From NCBI GenBank assembly GCA_030527825.1, contig JAUNAC010000001.1, positions 62,001 to 126,000 of the forward strand: 64,000 nucleotides of DNA. The letters run 5' to 3'. The notes under the pieces were generated by a model. That model had not been told where the DNA came from. It worked only from the letters and a program-made list of their open reading frames with translations, and made no database searches. Positions 17,646 through 27,300 of this stretch are shown one piece after another; position 1 is the first letter of the stretch; every line of letters starts with the position of its first letter. This stretch comes from Lautropia sp. (GTDB lineage: Bacteria > Pseudomonadota > Gammaproteobacteria > Burkholderiales > Burkholderiaceae_E). Position numbers and translations under genes: made by a program.

Positions 17646-19097
17646 TCACTCCACGTCGTGCAGCATCCGGTTCAGCAAAGGCACCAGCAGCAGCAACGCG
17701 ACCGCCCCGACAACGGCAATCGTCACCAGGAGCAGATAGAAGTCGGCTGCGCTTTCTTTGTGGTAGCCAAGCTCGAACAATTGTCCGCCCACTACGCTGC
17801 CCAGCGAAATGGCCAGGAAGTTCAGGGCCACCATCTGCGCCTTGCAGGACGCCGGGGCAATCTTGGTGGAGAACGACAGCGCAACGGGCGAAAGCAGCAG
17901 CTCCGATATCGTGACCAGCAGCAACGGCAGCCCCATGTAGACCGGCAGCGGCATGGCCGTCTCGTGCTGCAGGAAAGGGACGAAGGAATAATAGGCCAGA
18001 GCCAGCACGAGCAGCGACAGGCTGAATTTCATGGGCGTGCGCGGCTGGCGGGGGCCCATTTTCGTCCACAGGGCCGCTAGCACGCCGGACAGCAGAATGA
18101 CCCAGAAACTCTGCGCCGAGCTGGCCCAGGCCACCGGAACGGTAAAGCTGCCATATACGCGGTCAACCGTTTCATCGAAATAGATGGTGACGGAGGTGAA
18201 GACCTGTTCCCACAGCGCCCAGAACGCGCAACTCACCAGAAAGAGCGGCAGGTAGGCAGCGATATGCCGTTTCTCGGTACGGCTGCAGGCGCTACCCAGC
18301 AGAAAGCGGGAGAAATAGCCCACCAGGACGATGATGCCCGCCCACAGGAAGATATTGGAATAATTATGGGCATTGATCCAGCCAAAGATCACGGCCATCA
18401 GGATCACGATCACCCCGGCCAGGCCAACCAGGGCGGCCACGGTCAGCTGCCGGCCATGCAGCGGATTCACCGGGGCCATCCTGGGCAATATCTTGCGACC
18501 CCGGGAATACCACAGCAACCCGCCGGCCATGCCGAGAGCAGCCAGGCCGAAACCATAGTGAAAGCCCATGTTGGTCTGCAGCAGCCCCGTCAGCAGCGGC
18601 CCGAAGAATCCGCCGATGTTCACCGAAATGTAGAAAATCGAAAAACCGGCATCACGCAGCGGCCGCAGATCGTCCCTTTCATATAGGGAGCCCACCATCG
18701 CGCTGGCCGATGACTTGACCCCGCCACTGCCCAGGGCGGTCAGCACCAGCCCCACCACCAGCCCTTGCAGACCCGGCAGCAGCGCCAGCATGATGTGGCC
18801 CAGCATGACCACCCAGCCAGAATAGAACAGGGTGCGTTCGGCCCCCAGTACGCGGTCGGCAATCCAGCCCCCCAGAATCGCAGACAGATAGATGAAGGCG
18901 CTGTAGGCCCCCACAATGCCCCCCGCCAGGCCCTGGTCAATGCCCAGCCCGCCATCCTTGACAGCGTAATACAGATAGATCAGCAGAATGCTCTGCATGC
19001 CGTAGAAGGAAAACCGCTCCCACAGCTCGATGTGAAAAATGCTCGACAGCTGGAAGGGATGACCAAAAAACCGTTTCTCCGGCGAGGTCGACGGCAT
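17646..19097 (-). CDS. POT/PTR family proton-dependent oligopeptide symporter
   Basis: This 483-residue inner-membrane major-facilitator protein takes up di- and tripeptides with protons. The family motif ExxERF appears as 'ELWERFSFYG' in the first helix, and the second PTR signature as 'FYISVNIGGFFGPLLTG'. About 14 hydrophobic segments are present, as in bacterial Dtp proteins. The ATG is preceded by AAGGAG with 7-base spacing. It lies directly upstream of an Xaa-Pro aminopeptidase gene, consistent with peptide scavenging. Confidence 0.92.
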   Translation of the reverse strand: MPSTSPEKRFFGHPFQLSSIFHIELWERFSFYGMQSILLIYLYYAVKDGGLGIDQGLAGGIVGAYSAFIYLSAILGGWIADRVLGAERTLFYSGWVVMLGHIMLALLPGLQGLVVGLVLTALGSGGVKSSASAMVGSLYERDDLRPLRDAGFSIFYISVNIGGFFGPLLTGLLQTNMGFHYGFGLAALGMAGGLLWYSRGRKILPRMAPVNPLHGRQLTVAALVGLAGVIVILMAVIFGWINAHNYSNIFLWAGIIVLVGYFSRFLLGSACSRTEKRHIAAYLPLFLVSCAFWALWEQVFTSVTIYFDETVDRVYGSFTVPVAWASSAQSFWVILLSGVLAALWTKMGPRQPRTPMKFSLSLLVLALAYYSFVPFLQHETAMPLPVYMGLPLLLVTISELLLSPVALSFSTKIAPASCKAQMVALNFLAISLGSVVGGQLFELGYHKESAADFYLLLVTIAVVGAVALLLLVPLLNRMLHDVE

Positions 19098-19381
19098 GGT
19101 GTGCTCCTTGCATTTACAAATAGTCTGGCAAATTTACTACGGATTCGTGAATCTACCGACCTCGCCACCCTGTGCCTTTCCCACAGACGCGGGTCAGCAC
19201 AGGCAACCGCTTATCATGGATGACCTTTTATATAACCGTTTCCCCGCATGGGCTGAGCAGACGATTGCCCGCCGGTTTTTATAAGATAGGCGTAAGTGCT
19301 ACGAATCCGGCCCGCCGGGGCTGGTTCGACGTACAATCGTCCGCCCGCCTGGGAGGCGCGTTTACCTACAGGATATTTTCA

Positions 19382-19909
19382 ATGAGCAAGTGGTTCACCA
19401 ACCCCGCCAACCGCCGTTATGGTGCTGCCCTGTGGGCAGGTTTCTGGGGGGGCAATATTTCCAGTTTCGTCAAATGGGGATCTGAAAACCCCTTCCCGCC
19501 CCGTACCCCGGATCGCGGCATTCCGCCGCTGGAAATGCTGAAGGACATGGGCTTCAATGCTGCCGACATGACCTATCACTTCTCGGAAAAAGTGATCAAC
19601 TGGGGCGTAGCCGGTGTCCACCATCTCTTCTCGATATTCTTTGCTTTGCTGTATAGCGTGATCGCCGAGATCTTTCCCGGCATCAAGCTCTGGCAGGGCC
19701 TGGCCTTCGGACTGGTCGTCACCATTGTCTTTCATGCCATCTTGCTGCCGATGTTCCATTGGGGCCCCCCACTGTCCCAGCTGCCCGGCAACGAGATTTT
19801 CTCGGAACTGTTTGGACACGCAGCCTGGATGTGGACCATCGAGATCTTCCGCCGCGACATCCGCAACCGCATTACCGGGCAACCGGATGCGGAATTCATG
19901 AAGGGATGA
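19382..19909 (+). CDS. yagU: YagU family inner-membrane protein
   Basis: The 175-residue protein resembles YagU (DUF1440), which has been linked to acid tolerance in enterobacteria. Features include the N-terminal 'RRYGAALWAGFWGGNISSFVKWG', the segment 'NPFPPRTPDR', two or three hydrophobic segments and a C-terminal 'HAAWMWTIEIFRRDIRNR'. The ATG at 19382 is preceded by AGGATA; the longer open frame upstream has no family match. It is a single-gene unit followed by a long stem-loop. Confidence 0.85.
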   Translation: MSKWFTNPANRRYGAALWAGFWGGNISSFVKWGSENPFPPRTPDRGIPPLEMLKDMGFNAADMTYHFSEKVINWGVAGVHHLFSIFFALLYSVIAEIFPGIKLWQGLAFGLVVTIVFHAILLPMFHWGPPLSQLPGNEIFSELFGHAAWMWTIEIFRRDIRNRITGQPDAEFMKG

Positions 19910-19916
19910 TCCATCG

Positions 19917-19950
19917 CCGGTGCCCTGGCCAGCACGTGCCAGGGCGCCGG
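19917..19950. terminator. long GC stem-loop between convergent genes
   Basis: CCGG-T-GCCCTGGC pairs with GCCAGGGC-G-CCGG, giving 13 pairs including one G-U, around an 8-base loop. It sits 7 bases after the yagU stop and about 50 bases from the metE stop. No T run follows in either direction, so it is a T-less or processing-type 3' structure. Confidence 0.5.
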
Positions 19951-19999
19951 ACAATCCGCACGGCCGGGACGGATGCGGCAGCCGGGCCGCACCCGCCTG

Positions 20000-22447
20000 T
20001 TATCCGGACGGACTGAAGCCGTTGCCGGCCCGCAGCGTATGCGCAGCGGCCACCATGTTGCGCAATGCCGGTTTCACCTCTGCCCACTGCCGTGTCTTCA
20101 GGCCGCAGTCCGGGTTGACCCAGAGACGCTCGGCCGGGATGCGTCTCGCAGCCTCCGTCATCAGCGCCACCATCTGCCCCTGGGTGGGGATGTTGGGCGA
20201 ATGGATGTCATACACGCCCGGCCCGATGTCATTGGGATACTGAAAGTGTTCAAAGGCATCCAGCAGCGCCATGTCGGAGCGGGATGTCTCGATGGTGATC
20301 ACATCCGCATCCATGGCGGCAATGGCCGGCATGATGTCGTTGAATGACGAATAGCACATATGGGTGTGGATCTGCGTGTCATCCGCCACACCGCTGGCCG
20401 TGATGCGAAACGCCCCGACTGCCCAGTCCAGATAGGATTGCCACTGGCTGCGCCGCAAGGGCAGCCCCTCCCGCAGCGCCGCCTCATCAATCTGGATGAT
20501 GCCAATGCCCGCCTTCTCCAGATCCCGCACCTCTTCACGCAGCGCCAGCGCCAGTTGCCGGCAGGTGAGCGCGCGCGGCTGATCGTCCCGCACGAATGAC
20601 CAGTTCAGCATCGTGACCGGACCGGTCAACATCCCCTTCATGGGCCGGGCAGTCAGCGACTGGGCGTAGCGCGCCCACTCCACCGTCATCGGCCGGGGGC
20701 GACTGATATCTCCGTACAGGATGGGCGGCTTCACGCAGCGGGAACCATAGGATTGCACCCAGCCCGCCTGGCTGAAGGCATACCCCTGCAGCTGCTCGCC
20801 AAAATATTCAACCATGTCGTTGCGTTCGGGCTCACCATGCACCAGCACGTCCAGCCCCAGCGCCTCCTGCTCTCTGACACAATGGGCAATTTCAGCCTGC
20901 ATGGCCTCTTCGTAGGCCGCAGCGCTCAACTGCCCCAGCCGGAACTGCCGGCGCAGCTGGCGAATCTGTGCAGTCTGCGGAAAGGAACCGATGGTCGTGG
21001 TCGGAAACAGGGGCAACTGCAGGCGCGCCCGTTGGCCAACCGAACGCACCCGATACGGGCTCGCCCGACGATCCGGCGGCACAGCCGATGTCAGGCTCCG
21101 GTCACAATCGGCCAGTGCGGCCTGCACGGCGGCATCATGAACGCGGGGCGAATGCCGGCGGGACGTGACGGCCCACTGATTTTCGTCCAGCCCATGCTGC
21201 ACGGCCTGCGTCCCCTCATTGAGGGCACGGGCCAGTAACTGCAGCTCCTCCAGCTTCTGACAGGCAAAAGCTAGCCAGGAACGCAGCTCGGGATCAAGCG
21301 CCGTCTCGCTGTTCAGATCAACCGGCACATGCAGCAAGGAACAGGAAGGGGCGAGCCATAGCCGCTCTCCGAGCCGTTCGGCCACGGGCCGCAACCATGT
21401 CAACGTGGCATTCAGGTCGGTTTTCCAGATATTGCGGCCATCAATGACGCCAAGTGACAGTACCTTGTGTTCTGGCAACAGATTCAGCAGTGGCTGCACG
21501 TCCTCCCGGCCCCGCACGGCATCCAGATGCAGAGCCGCCACCGGCAGATTGGCCGCCAGCCAGGCATTCTCCTTGAGCGGCCCGAAATACGTCGTCAGCA
21601 GCAGCTTGACCGGCACACTTTTCAGGTGGTGATAGGCCAGGTTCAGTGCGTGCTGCCAGGCCGGCGTCAGCTCGGTGACCAGGATGGGCTCATCCATCTG
21701 CACCCAGGCCACCCCTTCATCGGCCAGGCGCTGCAATAGTTCGGCATACACCGGCAGCAGGCGGGGCAGCAGTGTCAGTCGACCCATCGTCCCTTCCTGA
21801 CCAACATCCCGGGCCGACGAACCGGCACGTTCATCCCCATCCCGCAGCCTGCCCAGCGCCAGATAACTGACCGGCCCGATCAGCACGGGCCGTGCCGATA
21901 CGCCCTGCGCACGGGCCTCCGCCAGCTGCTGCAACAAGGACGACATATCCAGCCGGAACTGCGTATCGATGCTGAATTCCGGCACGATGTAGTGGTAATT
22001 GGTATCGAACCATTTGGTCATTTCCGCAGCCGCGACCGCTTCGGCATCTTGTGTGGCGCTGTCGGCCAGACCGGTACCACCTGCATGGGCCGGACAGCAG
22101 CGCTCGCCCTCGGCGACCGACATCCCCCCTTTTGCCGATGAGGGCACCGAGCGGCCGCGTGCAGCGCGAAAATAATCGTCCAGACTGTTTCCCCCTCGCC
22201 CGAGCACCCGTTCCGGCAGATTTCCCAGCAGGGCGCTCATATCCAGCACCTGGTCATAGAACGAAAAATCCCCCACCGGCACCCAGTCCAGCCCCGCCTG
22301 CAACTGCCAGTGGCGACGACGCAATTCAGCGCCAACCTGCTGCAACGCAGCCTGGGATGACTCGCCGCGCCAGTAGGACTCCAGTGCAAATTTCAGCTCC
22401 CGCTGAGCGCCCATGCGCGGAAACCCCAGTGAATGTGTGCAGACCAT
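20000..22447 (-). CDS. metE: cobalamin-independent methionine synthase MetE
   Basis: MetE transfers a methyl group from 5-methyltetrahydropteroyl-triglutamate to homocysteine, the last step of methionine synthesis. Zinc and substrate motifs are present: 'HTHMCYSSF' (His and Cys), 'ITIETSRS' (Glu) and 'NPDCGLKTR' (Cys), with '[10 protein letters not shown]' opening the C-terminal barrel. The protein has 815 residues against the usual 750-770. The extra length is mostly a Ser/Gly/Ala-rich insert of about 40 residues near residue 100, just before '[12 protein letters not shown]', plus a smaller insert near residue 225. The start at 22447 has a purine-rich AAGGGGAC upstream. The gene is divergent from metR. 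Confidence 0.96.
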   Translation of the reverse strand: MVCTHSLGFPRMGAQRELKFALESYWRGESSQAALQQVGAELRRRHWQLQAGLDWVPVGDFSFYDQVLDMSALLGNLPERVLGRGGNSLDDYFRAARGRSVPSSAKGGMSVAEGERCCPAHAGGTGLADSATQDAEAVAAAEMTKWFDTNYHYIVPEFSIDTQFRLDMSSLLQQLAEARAQGVSARPVLIGPVSYLALGRLRDGDERAGSSARDVGQEGTMGRLTLLPRLLPVYAELLQRLADEGVAWVQMDEPILVTELTPAWQHALNLAYHHLKSVPVKLLLTTYFGPLKENAWLAANLPVAALHLDAVRGREDVQPLLNLLPEHKVLSLGVIDGRNIWKTDLNATLTWLRPVAERLGERLWLAPSCSLLHVPVDLNSETALDPELRSWLAFACQKLEELQLLARALNEGTQAVQHGLDENQWAVTSRRHSPRVHDAAVQAALADCDRSLTSAVPPDRRASPYRVRSVGQRARLQLPLFPTTTIGSFPQTAQIRQLRRQFRLGQLSAAAYEEAMQAEIAHCVREQEALGLDVLVHGEPERNDMVEYFGEQLQGYAFSQAGWVQSYGSRCVKPPILYGDISRPRPMTVEWARYAQSLTARPMKGMLTGPVTMLNWSFVRDDQPRALTCRQLALALREEVRDLEKAGIGIIQIDEAALREGLPLRRSQWQSYLDWAVGAFRITASGVADDTQIHTHMCYSSFNDIMPAIAAMDADVITIETSRSDMALLDAFEHFQYPNDIGPGVYDIHSPNIPTQGQMVALMTEAARRIPAERLWVNPDCGLKTRQWAEVKPALRNMVAAAHTLRAGNGFSPSG

Positions 22448-22495
22448 CGCCTGTCCCCTTCCCTCAAATGAACAGGTTTGCATGGTAGAAAGCTA

Positions 22496-22547
22496 TATTC
22501 ATGAATAAAAATGGTATTCTTTCATCCATCCATTCAATTTATTCATG
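22496..22547. promoter_or_regulatory. metE-metR divergent control region with repeated TATTCATG
   Basis: TATTCATGAATA at 22496-22507 is a perfect 12-bp palindrome. Its half TATTCATG recurs at 22540-22547, 44 bases later. This pattern suits two binding sites for a LysR-type regulator such as MetR acting on both genes. An exact TGAA-N5-TTCA enterobacterial MetR box is not present. Confidence 0.5.
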
Positions 22548-22557
22548 GACTTATGCT

Positions 22558-23466
22558 GTGTCCCACCTGCTGGAGCGCATCCATCTGGAGATACTGCTGG
22601 CGGTGGATCAGCATGGCTCGCTCACTGCCGCTGCGTCCCGTCTTCATCTGACGCAGCCTGCGCTCAGCCACTGCATCCGGAAACTGGAAGACCAGGTGGG
22701 CACACCGTTGTGGCACCGGGAAGGCCGACGGTTGCGCCCCACCCAGGCGGGCCAGTACCTGCTGGGCGTGGCGCACCGCCTGCTGCCCCAGATTCATCAT
22801 GCGGAAAACCAGTTGCGCGCCTTTGCCCAGGGCCGGCGGGGCACGCTACGCATCGGCATGGAGTGCCACCCCTGCTACCAGTGGCTGCTGAAGGTGGTGG
22901 CCCCTTATCTGACAGCCTGGCCCGCGGTTGATGTCGATGTCCGGCAGAAGTTCCTGTTTGGCGGCATTGGGGCACTCTTCAATGACGAAATCGACCTGCT
23001 GGTCACGCCCGATCCGCTATACCGTCCCGGGCTGTCCTACACCGCGGTCTTCGACTACGAACAGGTGCTGGTCGTCGCCGCCGGGCATCCGCTGTCCACC
23101 CAGCCAGACGTGCAGCCAGCGCAACTGGCCAGCGAGACACTGATCACGTACCCGGTGAACATCGAACGGCTCGACATCTTCACCCAGTTCCTGGTGCCCG
23201 CCGGCATCACGCCACGACGCCATCTGCAGATCGAGACCACAGACATCATGCTGCAGATGGTCGCCTGCGGCCGGGGCGTCAGTGCTCTGCCGCGCTGGCT
23301 CGTGCTGGAAAACCGCCCACGTTTCAACATCGTACCGTTGCGACTGGGCAAAGCGGGCGTCGCCAAACAGATTTTCCTCGGCTATCGTGAGCAGGACAGG
23401 CAGATCGACTATCTCCGCGACTTCATCCACCTGGCCAAGACCGGTCTGACCGCGGACAGCGCCTGA
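22558..23466 (+). CDS. metR: MetR-like LysR family regulator of methionine genes
   Basis: The N-terminal winged helix-turn-helix ('GSLTAAASRLHLTQPALSH') and the C-terminal effector domain are those of a LysR regulator. 'ECHPCYQWL', 'AGHPLS' and 'SETLITYPV' correspond to conserved MetR segments, and the gene is divergent from metE as in the classical metE-metR pair, where homocysteine is the co-effector. I chose the GTG at 22558 (302 residues). An upstream ATG at 22501 would add 19 residues that lie before the normal MetR start and would swallow the palindromic control sites. Confidence 0.88.
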   Translation: MSHLLERIHLEILLAVDQHGSLTAAASRLHLTQPALSHCIRKLEDQVGTPLWHREGRRLRPTQAGQYLLGVAHRLLPQIHHAENQLRAFAQGRRGTLRIGMECHPCYQWLLKVVAPYLTAWPAVDVDVRQKFLFGGIGALFNDEIDLLVTPDPLYRPGLSYTAVFDYEQVLVVAAGHPLSTQPDVQPAQLASETLITYPVNIERLDIFTQFLVPAGITPRRHLQIETTDIMLQMVACGRGVSALPRWLVLENRPRFNIVPLRLGKAGVAKQIFLGYREQDRQIDYLRDFIHLAKTGLTADSA

Positions 23467-23522
23467 CCCGCCAGCCGGCATCCGCTGCATCGGCTGGCAT
23501 ATTTTGCTTCCCCCATCACCCT

Positions 23523-24644
23523 ATGCCTACACCACCTCCTCGTGACCCCTTTCTGCTTCTGATCGGCACTGGCGGCACCATTGCCGGCGTAGCCCCAGGC
23601 GCCGGCGACACTACCGGATATCAGGCTGGCGCACTTTCCCTGCAGCAGGTGCTCGCCACCGTGCCCGGACTCGATGCCCTGCTCCCAGGCGGCACGATCG
23701 TGACCGAACAGTATTTCTCCATTCCCAGCGAGGAGATGACCGGCCAGCACTGGCTGCTGCTGGCCCACCAGCTGCGGCAGTGGCTTCAGCCGCCCGCCGA
23801 TGGCGGCCATGGGGCGCGACCTGTACCACAGGCCATCGTCATCACCCATGGTACGGACACACTGGAGGAAACCTCCTTTTTTCTGTCACTGGTGCTGCCG
23901 CAGGAGCGCCCGGTGCTGCTCACTGGCGCCATGCGGCCCGCCAGCGCCCTGAGTGCCGACGGGCCCGCCAACCTGTACGACAGCTGCCGACTGGCGCTGG
24001 CGGCTCATCGCGCCGGCGTCAAGGGCACCTTCGTCTGTATGGGCGGCCAGGCATTGCGTGCCGACGCTGTCTACAAGCGGCACGCCAATCAGGTTCAGGC
24101 ATTTGGACAACGCTTCGGCCAGCCCGCCGGCTGGCTGCAGGCAGACCACCCGGACTGGCAGCAGCCGCCGAGCGAACAGGCGCTGCAAGGGGCGTTCGCC
24201 CATCTGCCCTTACCCGCGGCACGCATCCGGGGCGGTGATGATGGCGCACCGGAATCCTCCCCGCCCGCCGCACTCCCCAAAGTCGCCCTGGTGCAACAGC
24301 ATGTCGATACCGACCCCGCCATCATCGGCTGGCTGCTGACTCAGGGGTACCGGGGCCTGATACTGGCCGGCACCGGGGCGGGAACCCTGCCGTCCCCGAT
24401 GCGGGCGGCTCTGGCCCGTGCCCGGCAGCAGGGATGTCTGGTGGTTCGTGCCAGCCGTCTGCCAGAAGGCTATATTGGCCGCAATACGGACGCAAATCCG
24501 GCAGACCGCGACGATGCGCTGGATTTCATCGCCAGCGGCTGGCTGGATGCCAGCAAATCACGGATCCTGCTGCAGCTGTGCCTGATGGCAGACCTGTCGA
24601 ATACCCAGACGATTCAGGCCCTGTTCGATCGCTGCCGGCCTTAA
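23523..24644 (+). CDS. L-asparaginase
   Basis: Asparaginase hydrolyses L-asparagine to aspartate and ammonia. The two catalytic threonine motifs are present: 'GTGGTIAG' (Thr19) and 'HGTDTLEET'. 'TGAMRPASALSADGPANLYDS' is also a strong family segment. No signal peptide is visible, so the 373-residue protein is probably cytoplasmic. An Ala/Pro-rich insert near residues 230-250 interrupts the linker between the two lobes. The stop codon overlaps the convergent ubiJ stop by 4 bases (TTAA). Confidence 0.92.
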   Translation: MPTPPPRDPFLLLIGTGGTIAGVAPGAGDTTGYQAGALSLQQVLATVPGLDALLPGGTIVTEQYFSIPSEEMTGQHWLLLAHQLRQWLQPPADGGHGARPVPQAIVITHGTDTLEETSFFLSLVLPQERPVLLTGAMRPASALSADGPANLYDSCRLALAAHRAGVKGTFVCMGGQALRADAVYKRHANQVQAFGQRFGQPAGWLQADHPDWQQPPSEQALQGAFAHLPLPAARIRGGDDGAPESSPPAALPKVALVQQHVDTDPAIIGWLLTQGYRGLILAGTGAGTLPSPMRAALARARQQGCLVVRASRLPEGYIGRNTDANPADRDDALDFIASGWLDASKSRILLQLCLMADLSNTQTIQALFDRCRP

Positions 24645-25366
24645 CGGCCGCCATCCAGCCTGTCCAGACGTTCAGCGAGGCTGTTCACCTCTGCCGACCA
24701 CATCTCGAATTCGGCACGTGAGATCAGGACACCGGTGGTCGATGTCAGATGGTCAGTCAGGACATCCTGAAACCGGTCGTGCATATCGGCGGTCTGGGCA
24801 CGGGCATGGCGCCACAGGCTGCCGGCCCGATGGGCAGCCACATCACCGACGAGCCGGCTGAGATCTTCTTCCACATCCCAGTGCAACGTCCGGGCGACTT
24901 CGCCCAGCGCCTGGGCCAGCATCACATCCCCCTCGATCCGCAAGGAGGCCCCCAGCGCCAGCGGACCTTCCCGCAGCACCCGAAATAGCGCATCCACACT
25001 GGGGCACACCGTCAGTACAACCGCCGGCTCCTCACCAGACACGGCGGTCAGGGTGCCATCCACTCCCACCCGGGCATCCAGTTGCGCCAGAGGCCGTGCC
25101 GGCGACACGCCCGCGGCGGTCATCCCGGGCCGGAAGGGCGGCATCTGCCGTGCAGCAGGACGGGGAGACGGCGCCATCCGCGCAGCAGAAGCGGCGGCCG
25201 GGCGGCCGGCTGGCTGCGGCTGTCTGCCCCCCGGCGATACCGCCAGAATACGTACGATAGCCCCCGCGTGGCTGGCCAGGCGCTCACGCAGCATGGGCTG
25301 CTGGGCCATGACGTGGTTGATGGCTGACAGCAGCAGCTGTGTCATGGGCAGCGGAATGCGCAGCAT
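24641..25366 (-). CDS. ubiJ: ubiquinone biosynthesis accessory factor UbiJ
   Basis: UbiJ binds ubiquinone intermediates through an SCP2-like lipid domain and organises the soluble Ubi complex. The 241-residue product has the SCP2-type segment 'SLRIEGDVMLAQALGEVAR' and the family C-terminus with 'DDLTDHLTSTTG'-like pattern (here 'VLTDHLTSTTGVLISR'), ending in a short coiled coil. A Pro/Ala/Arg-rich stretch of about 50 residues near the N-terminus is longer than usual. It is downstream of ubiE and a Tim44-like gene on the same strand, as in other Betaproteobacteria. The usual next gene, ubiB, is not here. Confidence 0.85.
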   Translation of the reverse strand: MLRIPLPMTQLLLSAINHVMAQQPMLRERLASHAGAIVRILAVSPGGRQPQPAGRPAAASAARMAPSPRPAARQMPPFRPGMTAAGVSPARPLAQLDARVGVDGTLTAVSGEEPAVVLTVCPSVDALFRVLREGPLALGASLRIEGDVMLAQALGEVARTLHWDVEEDLSRLVGDVAAHRAGSLWRHARAQTADMHDRFQDVLTDHLTSTTGVLISRAEFEMWSAEVNSLAERLDRLDGGR

Positions 25367-25390
25367 GGCCCGGAACCCTCGTACGGATGG

Positions 25391-26362
25391 TCAGTCTGTC
25401 TGCTGGATGCCAGCCAGCACCCAGCCGGACGCGCCCGAAGCCGGGCGGGTAAAGTTCCATATCTCGGCAAAGGGCTGCGCCATGCCCTCGGCCGATTCAC
25501 GGATCAGACCACTGAAATGGACGCTGGCCACCAGAATCGGCCCCTCCTGATGCATCCCCATCAGCTCGCCATTGAGCTCTACCACCTCGGTCGTCTGTGG
25601 TTCGTTCCCCCGCTGCATCATGTCGAGATTCAGCTCGCCGAACATCTCGGGGGAAGTGAATTCGCGCAGGTCGTCCGCATTGCGGGCATCAAAGGCAGCC
25701 TGCAGACGGATGAACTGCACCTTGGCCTGGCGGACAAAGGCTTCCGTGTCGAAGCCACCCGGCACCTGCATGGCGGCGGTATAGCCCCCCACGGCGGAGG
25801 CCGCATCCACTGCGGCCTGGCCATTGCCGGCCTGACGGCCATGCGCATCATGACTGAACGGCACGCCGGTACCATCCGGATGCTGGCGAACGAAGATCGT
25901 CCCCGGGCCATTCAGCTGATCATCCCCGGCGCCGAAACCCTGACGTGTCGTCCCCGTGGCGGTGGCCCCCAGCGCTTCTTGCTGCTGCGCCCGCCGGCCT
26001 GTCATGCGAAAGGCAATAAACGCCAGGCCCCCCAGCAGCAGCACCATCAGCATCACGCCCGAACCTTCCCCCAGGCCAAAGGCCGAAGCCAGCGCACTCA
26101 GCCCCAGGCCGGCAGCCAGACCGCCCAGCAACCCCATGCCAAAGCCCGGTCTGCGGTTGTTGTAGCCCTGCTGGCCGGCATTCTGCTGCCGGCCATTGGC
26201 CGCAGCGGCATTGTTCTGCCGGGCCGGGTACACCCGCTGTACCGTGCTGTTCTGGCGGCCAATGCTGCGCCCCCCGCCCAGCCGCGCTGCCTCCGCGTGA
26301 TCCGCAGCAAACAGGAATGAGCTGGTCAGTACGACCATCAGCATCATCAGCAAATTTTTCAT
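25391..26362 (-). CDS. Tim44-like domain membrane protein
   Basis: The 323-residue protein has an N-terminal signal or anchor ('MKNLLMMLMVVLTSSFLFA'), a Gly/Asn/Gln-rich segment, a hydrophobic helix near residues 115-150, and a C-terminal Tim44-like domain ('ALQAAFDARNADDLREFTSPEMFGEL' region). Tim44-like proteins in bacteria are of uncertain role; this one is common between ubiE and ubiJ in Burkholderiales. The ATG at 26362 has GAGGA upstream with 6-base spacing; the longer frame is unlikely. Confidence 0.87.
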   Translation of the reverse strand: MKNLLMMLMVVLTSSFLFAADHAEAARLGGGRSIGRQNSTVQRVYPARQNNAAAANGRQQNAGQQGYNNRRPGFGMGLLGGLAAGLGLSALASAFGLGEGSGVMLMVLLLGGLAFIAFRMTGRRAQQQEALGATATGTTRQGFGAGDDQLNGPGTIFVRQHPDGTGVPFSHDAHGRQAGNGQAAVDAASAVGGYTAAMQVPGGFDTEAFVRQAKVQFIRLQAAFDARNADDLREFTSPEMFGELNLDMMQRGNEPQTTEVVELNGELMGMHQEGPILVASVHFSGLIRESAEGMAQPFAEIWNFTRPASGASGWVLAGIQQTD

Positions 26363-26503
26363 CGTGTTCCTCTGTCCAAACGGTAGAGTGTGTTGGGCAA
26401 TGGGGAAACCATTGGCCGGCTGCATCAGCCAATCTATAGGCAAACGGCGAAAATACAACAGGATCGGCAAAGCCACAATGACCGGTCCGTACCGCGCGCG
26501 AAT

Positions 26504-27244
26504 TCAGTCCAGCCGGACACCCTGATGCAGGGCAACCACGCCAGCCGTCATATTGAAGTAGCGCACCTGGCCAAAGCCTGCTTCGCGGAACATCTCCGCC
26601 AGCGTTTCCTGATCCGGATGCATCCGGATGGACTCGGCCAGATAGCGATAGCTTTCCGAGTCATGGGCAACGATCCTGCCGATCAGCGGCAGCACGCCGA
26701 AAGAAAAAGCGTCATAAGGCCGTTTCAGCGGCTCCCAGACGCGCGAAAACTCCAGCACCAGCGCCCGTCCACCGGACTTGAGCACACGATGGATTTCTTT
26801 CAGTGCCAGGTCCTTGCGCGTCATATTGCGCAGACCAAAGGCCAGCGTCACCCGGTCAAAGCTCTTGTCCGGAAACGGCAGCCGCTCGGCATCACACTGC
26901 ACCGTGGGCAGGCTCAGCCCGTCATCCAGCGCCCGATCGCGTCCCACGGCCAGCATGGCCGCATTGATGTCGGTCATCCAGACCTCCACCCCCGGCCGTC
27001 GCGCCATGGCGCGCGCCAGGTCGCCACTGCCAGTTGCCAGATCCAGCACCCGCATGCCCGGGCGCAGTGCCGCCTGCCCGACCGTGAAATGTTTCCAGAC
27101 CCGATGCAACCCGCCAGACATCAGGTCATTCATCAGGTCATAGCGACTGGCCACCGAATCGAAGACGCCGCGCACACGGCCCGCCTTCTCGGCGGCATCG
27201 ACCTGCTGATAGCCGAAATGGGTTTTTTCCTGGGAATCAGACAC
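26504..27244 (-). CDS. ubiE: ubiquinone/menaquinone C-methyltransferase UbiE
   Basis: UbiE methylates the quinone ring using S-adenosylmethionine. The SAM site '[12 protein letters not shown]', the segment '[25 protein letters not shown]' and the C-terminal '[20 protein letters not shown]' are all diagnostic. I chose the GTG at 27244 (246 residues) because AGGAG sits 7 bases before it and it gives the normal family start ahead of 'THFGYQQV'. It is second in the DUF971-ubiE-Tim44-ubiJ unit. Confidence 0.95.
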   Translation of the reverse strand: MSDSQEKTHFGYQQVDAAEKAGRVRGVFDSVASRYDLMNDLMSGGLHRVWKHFTVGQAALRPGMRVLDLATGSGDLARAMARRPGVEVWMTDINAAMLAVGRDRALDDGLSLPTVQCDAERLPFPDKSFDRVTLAFGLRNMTRKDLALKEIHRVLKSGGRALVLEFSRVWEPLKRPYDAFSFGVLPLIGRIVAHDSESYRYLAESIRMHPDQETLAEMFREAGFGQVRYFNMTAGVVALHQGVRLD

Positions 27245-27300
27245 GGGCACACTCCTGCAAACAGCAAAAAAGGTTGAAATGCACTTGTACCAACCGACGG

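Noticed and set aside
22448-22557. Classical MetR box TGAA-N5-TTCA.
   Set aside because: No exact copy is present; only TATTCATG repeats and the palindrome.
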